A stretch of 64,000 nucleotides of DNA. Origin: Roseimicrobium sp. ORNL1. Its GTDB lineage: Bacteria > Verrucomicrobiota > Verrucomicrobiia > Verrucomicrobiales > Verrucomicrobiaceae. Positions within the stretch are counted from its first letter, which is position 1. Every line of letters starts with the position of its first letter. Under the pieces are notes generated by a model. That model searched no databases, was not told the origin of the DNA, and was given only the letters and a program-made list of their open reading frames with translations. Position numbers and translations under genes: made by a program. Below are positions 63,915-64,000 of the stretch, piece by piece. The DNA is taken from NCBI RefSeq assembly GCF_011044495.1, contig NZ_CP049143.1, positions 5,084,001 to 5,148,000 on the forward strand, read 5' to 3'.

Positions 63915-64000
63915 TCACTCCACCACTTCAATGACGCGGCGATGCTTGTCGATGAGCACGCCGTCACTGGTGGTGTGAGCCGGAACTTCGACTTCATAAT
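63915..64000 (-). CDS. C-terminal end of an upstream operon gene (partial)
   Basis: At the right edge the minus strand has an open frame ending at TGA (63915-63917) whose last residues are EVEVPAHTTSDGVLIDKH followed by RRVIEVVE. Only 27 residues are inside the window. The residue composition is ordinary protein and its end lies 41 bp before the VirB5-like start, so it is probably the previous gene of the same operon. Product not identifiable. Confidence 0.5.
   Translation of the reverse strand, partial: YEVEVPAHTTSDGVLIDKHRRVIEVVE

Noticed and set aside
1-64000. rRNA, tRNA, riboswitch and CRISPR array
   Set aside because: No convincing cloverleaf, rRNA-like block, riboswitch core or spaced direct-repeat array was recognised.

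Overview
The window looks like a chromosomal segment of a GC-rich Verrucomicrobiota bacterium, probably from the Verrucomicrobiaceae. This is inferred from several traits seen together: PEP-CTERM-tailed exported proteins ending in a PEPTR-type motif, a giant autotransporter-type beta-strand repeat protein, a TIGR02597-type exported protein, an ECF sigma/Ser-Thr kinase pair, a sulfatase with its radical-SAM maturase, and a TGTTC-N4-GAACA box of the kind described for verrucomicrobial LexA. No rRNA, tRNA, CRISPR array or transposase gene was recognised.

Layout. 1-210: tail of a WD40 protein. 710-17122: a ~5,470-residue repeat protein with signal peptide, one PA14-like domain and a PEP-CTERM tail. 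17345-20520 (-): TolC fragment, SecA-like ATPase and HlyD-type adaptor. About 20.5-26.6 kb: an island with a SOS-box-controlled SRAP homologue lacking the catalytic cysteine, a two-TM coiled-coil protein, an HExxH protein, a P4/D5-type helicase, a Toprim primase-like protein and a small HTH protein. 26613-34322 (+): a 5'-truncated SdrD-like repeat protein, a GAF-HlyD protein and a PqqD/M50/HlyD fusion. The island seems to have cut into one divergent secretion locus (TolC-SecA-HlyD on one side, repeat substrate-HlyD-M50 on the other), because the genes facing it on both sides lack their 5' ends.

34434-38333: the ybbP-ybbA permease/ATPase pair, divergent from tesA. 38353-43401 (-): PEP-CTERM protein, TIGR02597-type protein, anSME-type maturase and sulfatase. 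43556-47831: NarL-type response regulator, then ECF-like sigma factor and a membrane Ser/Thr kinase with a beta-propeller sensor. 47832-48250 holds a REP/BIME-like palindrome cluster. 48251-48679: a cyclic-nucleotide-binding-fold protein.

48904-64000 (-): the most interesting region, a tightly packed array of type IV secretion-like genes. In transcription order these are VirB5-like, VirB6-like, three tandem VirB8-like paralogues, VirB9-like, VirB10-like, a lipoprotein, a ClpB-D2-like AAA+ ATPase, a small membrane protein, a second lipoprotein, two coiled-coil proteins (one with a long asparagine ladder), an EptA-like transferase and a VirD4-like coupling ATPase. VirB4, VirB11 and relaxase are not in the window; the operon runs off the right edge. 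I consider this a T4SS-derived machine of unusual composition. Assignments within it rest on topology, motifs and order and need profile searches.
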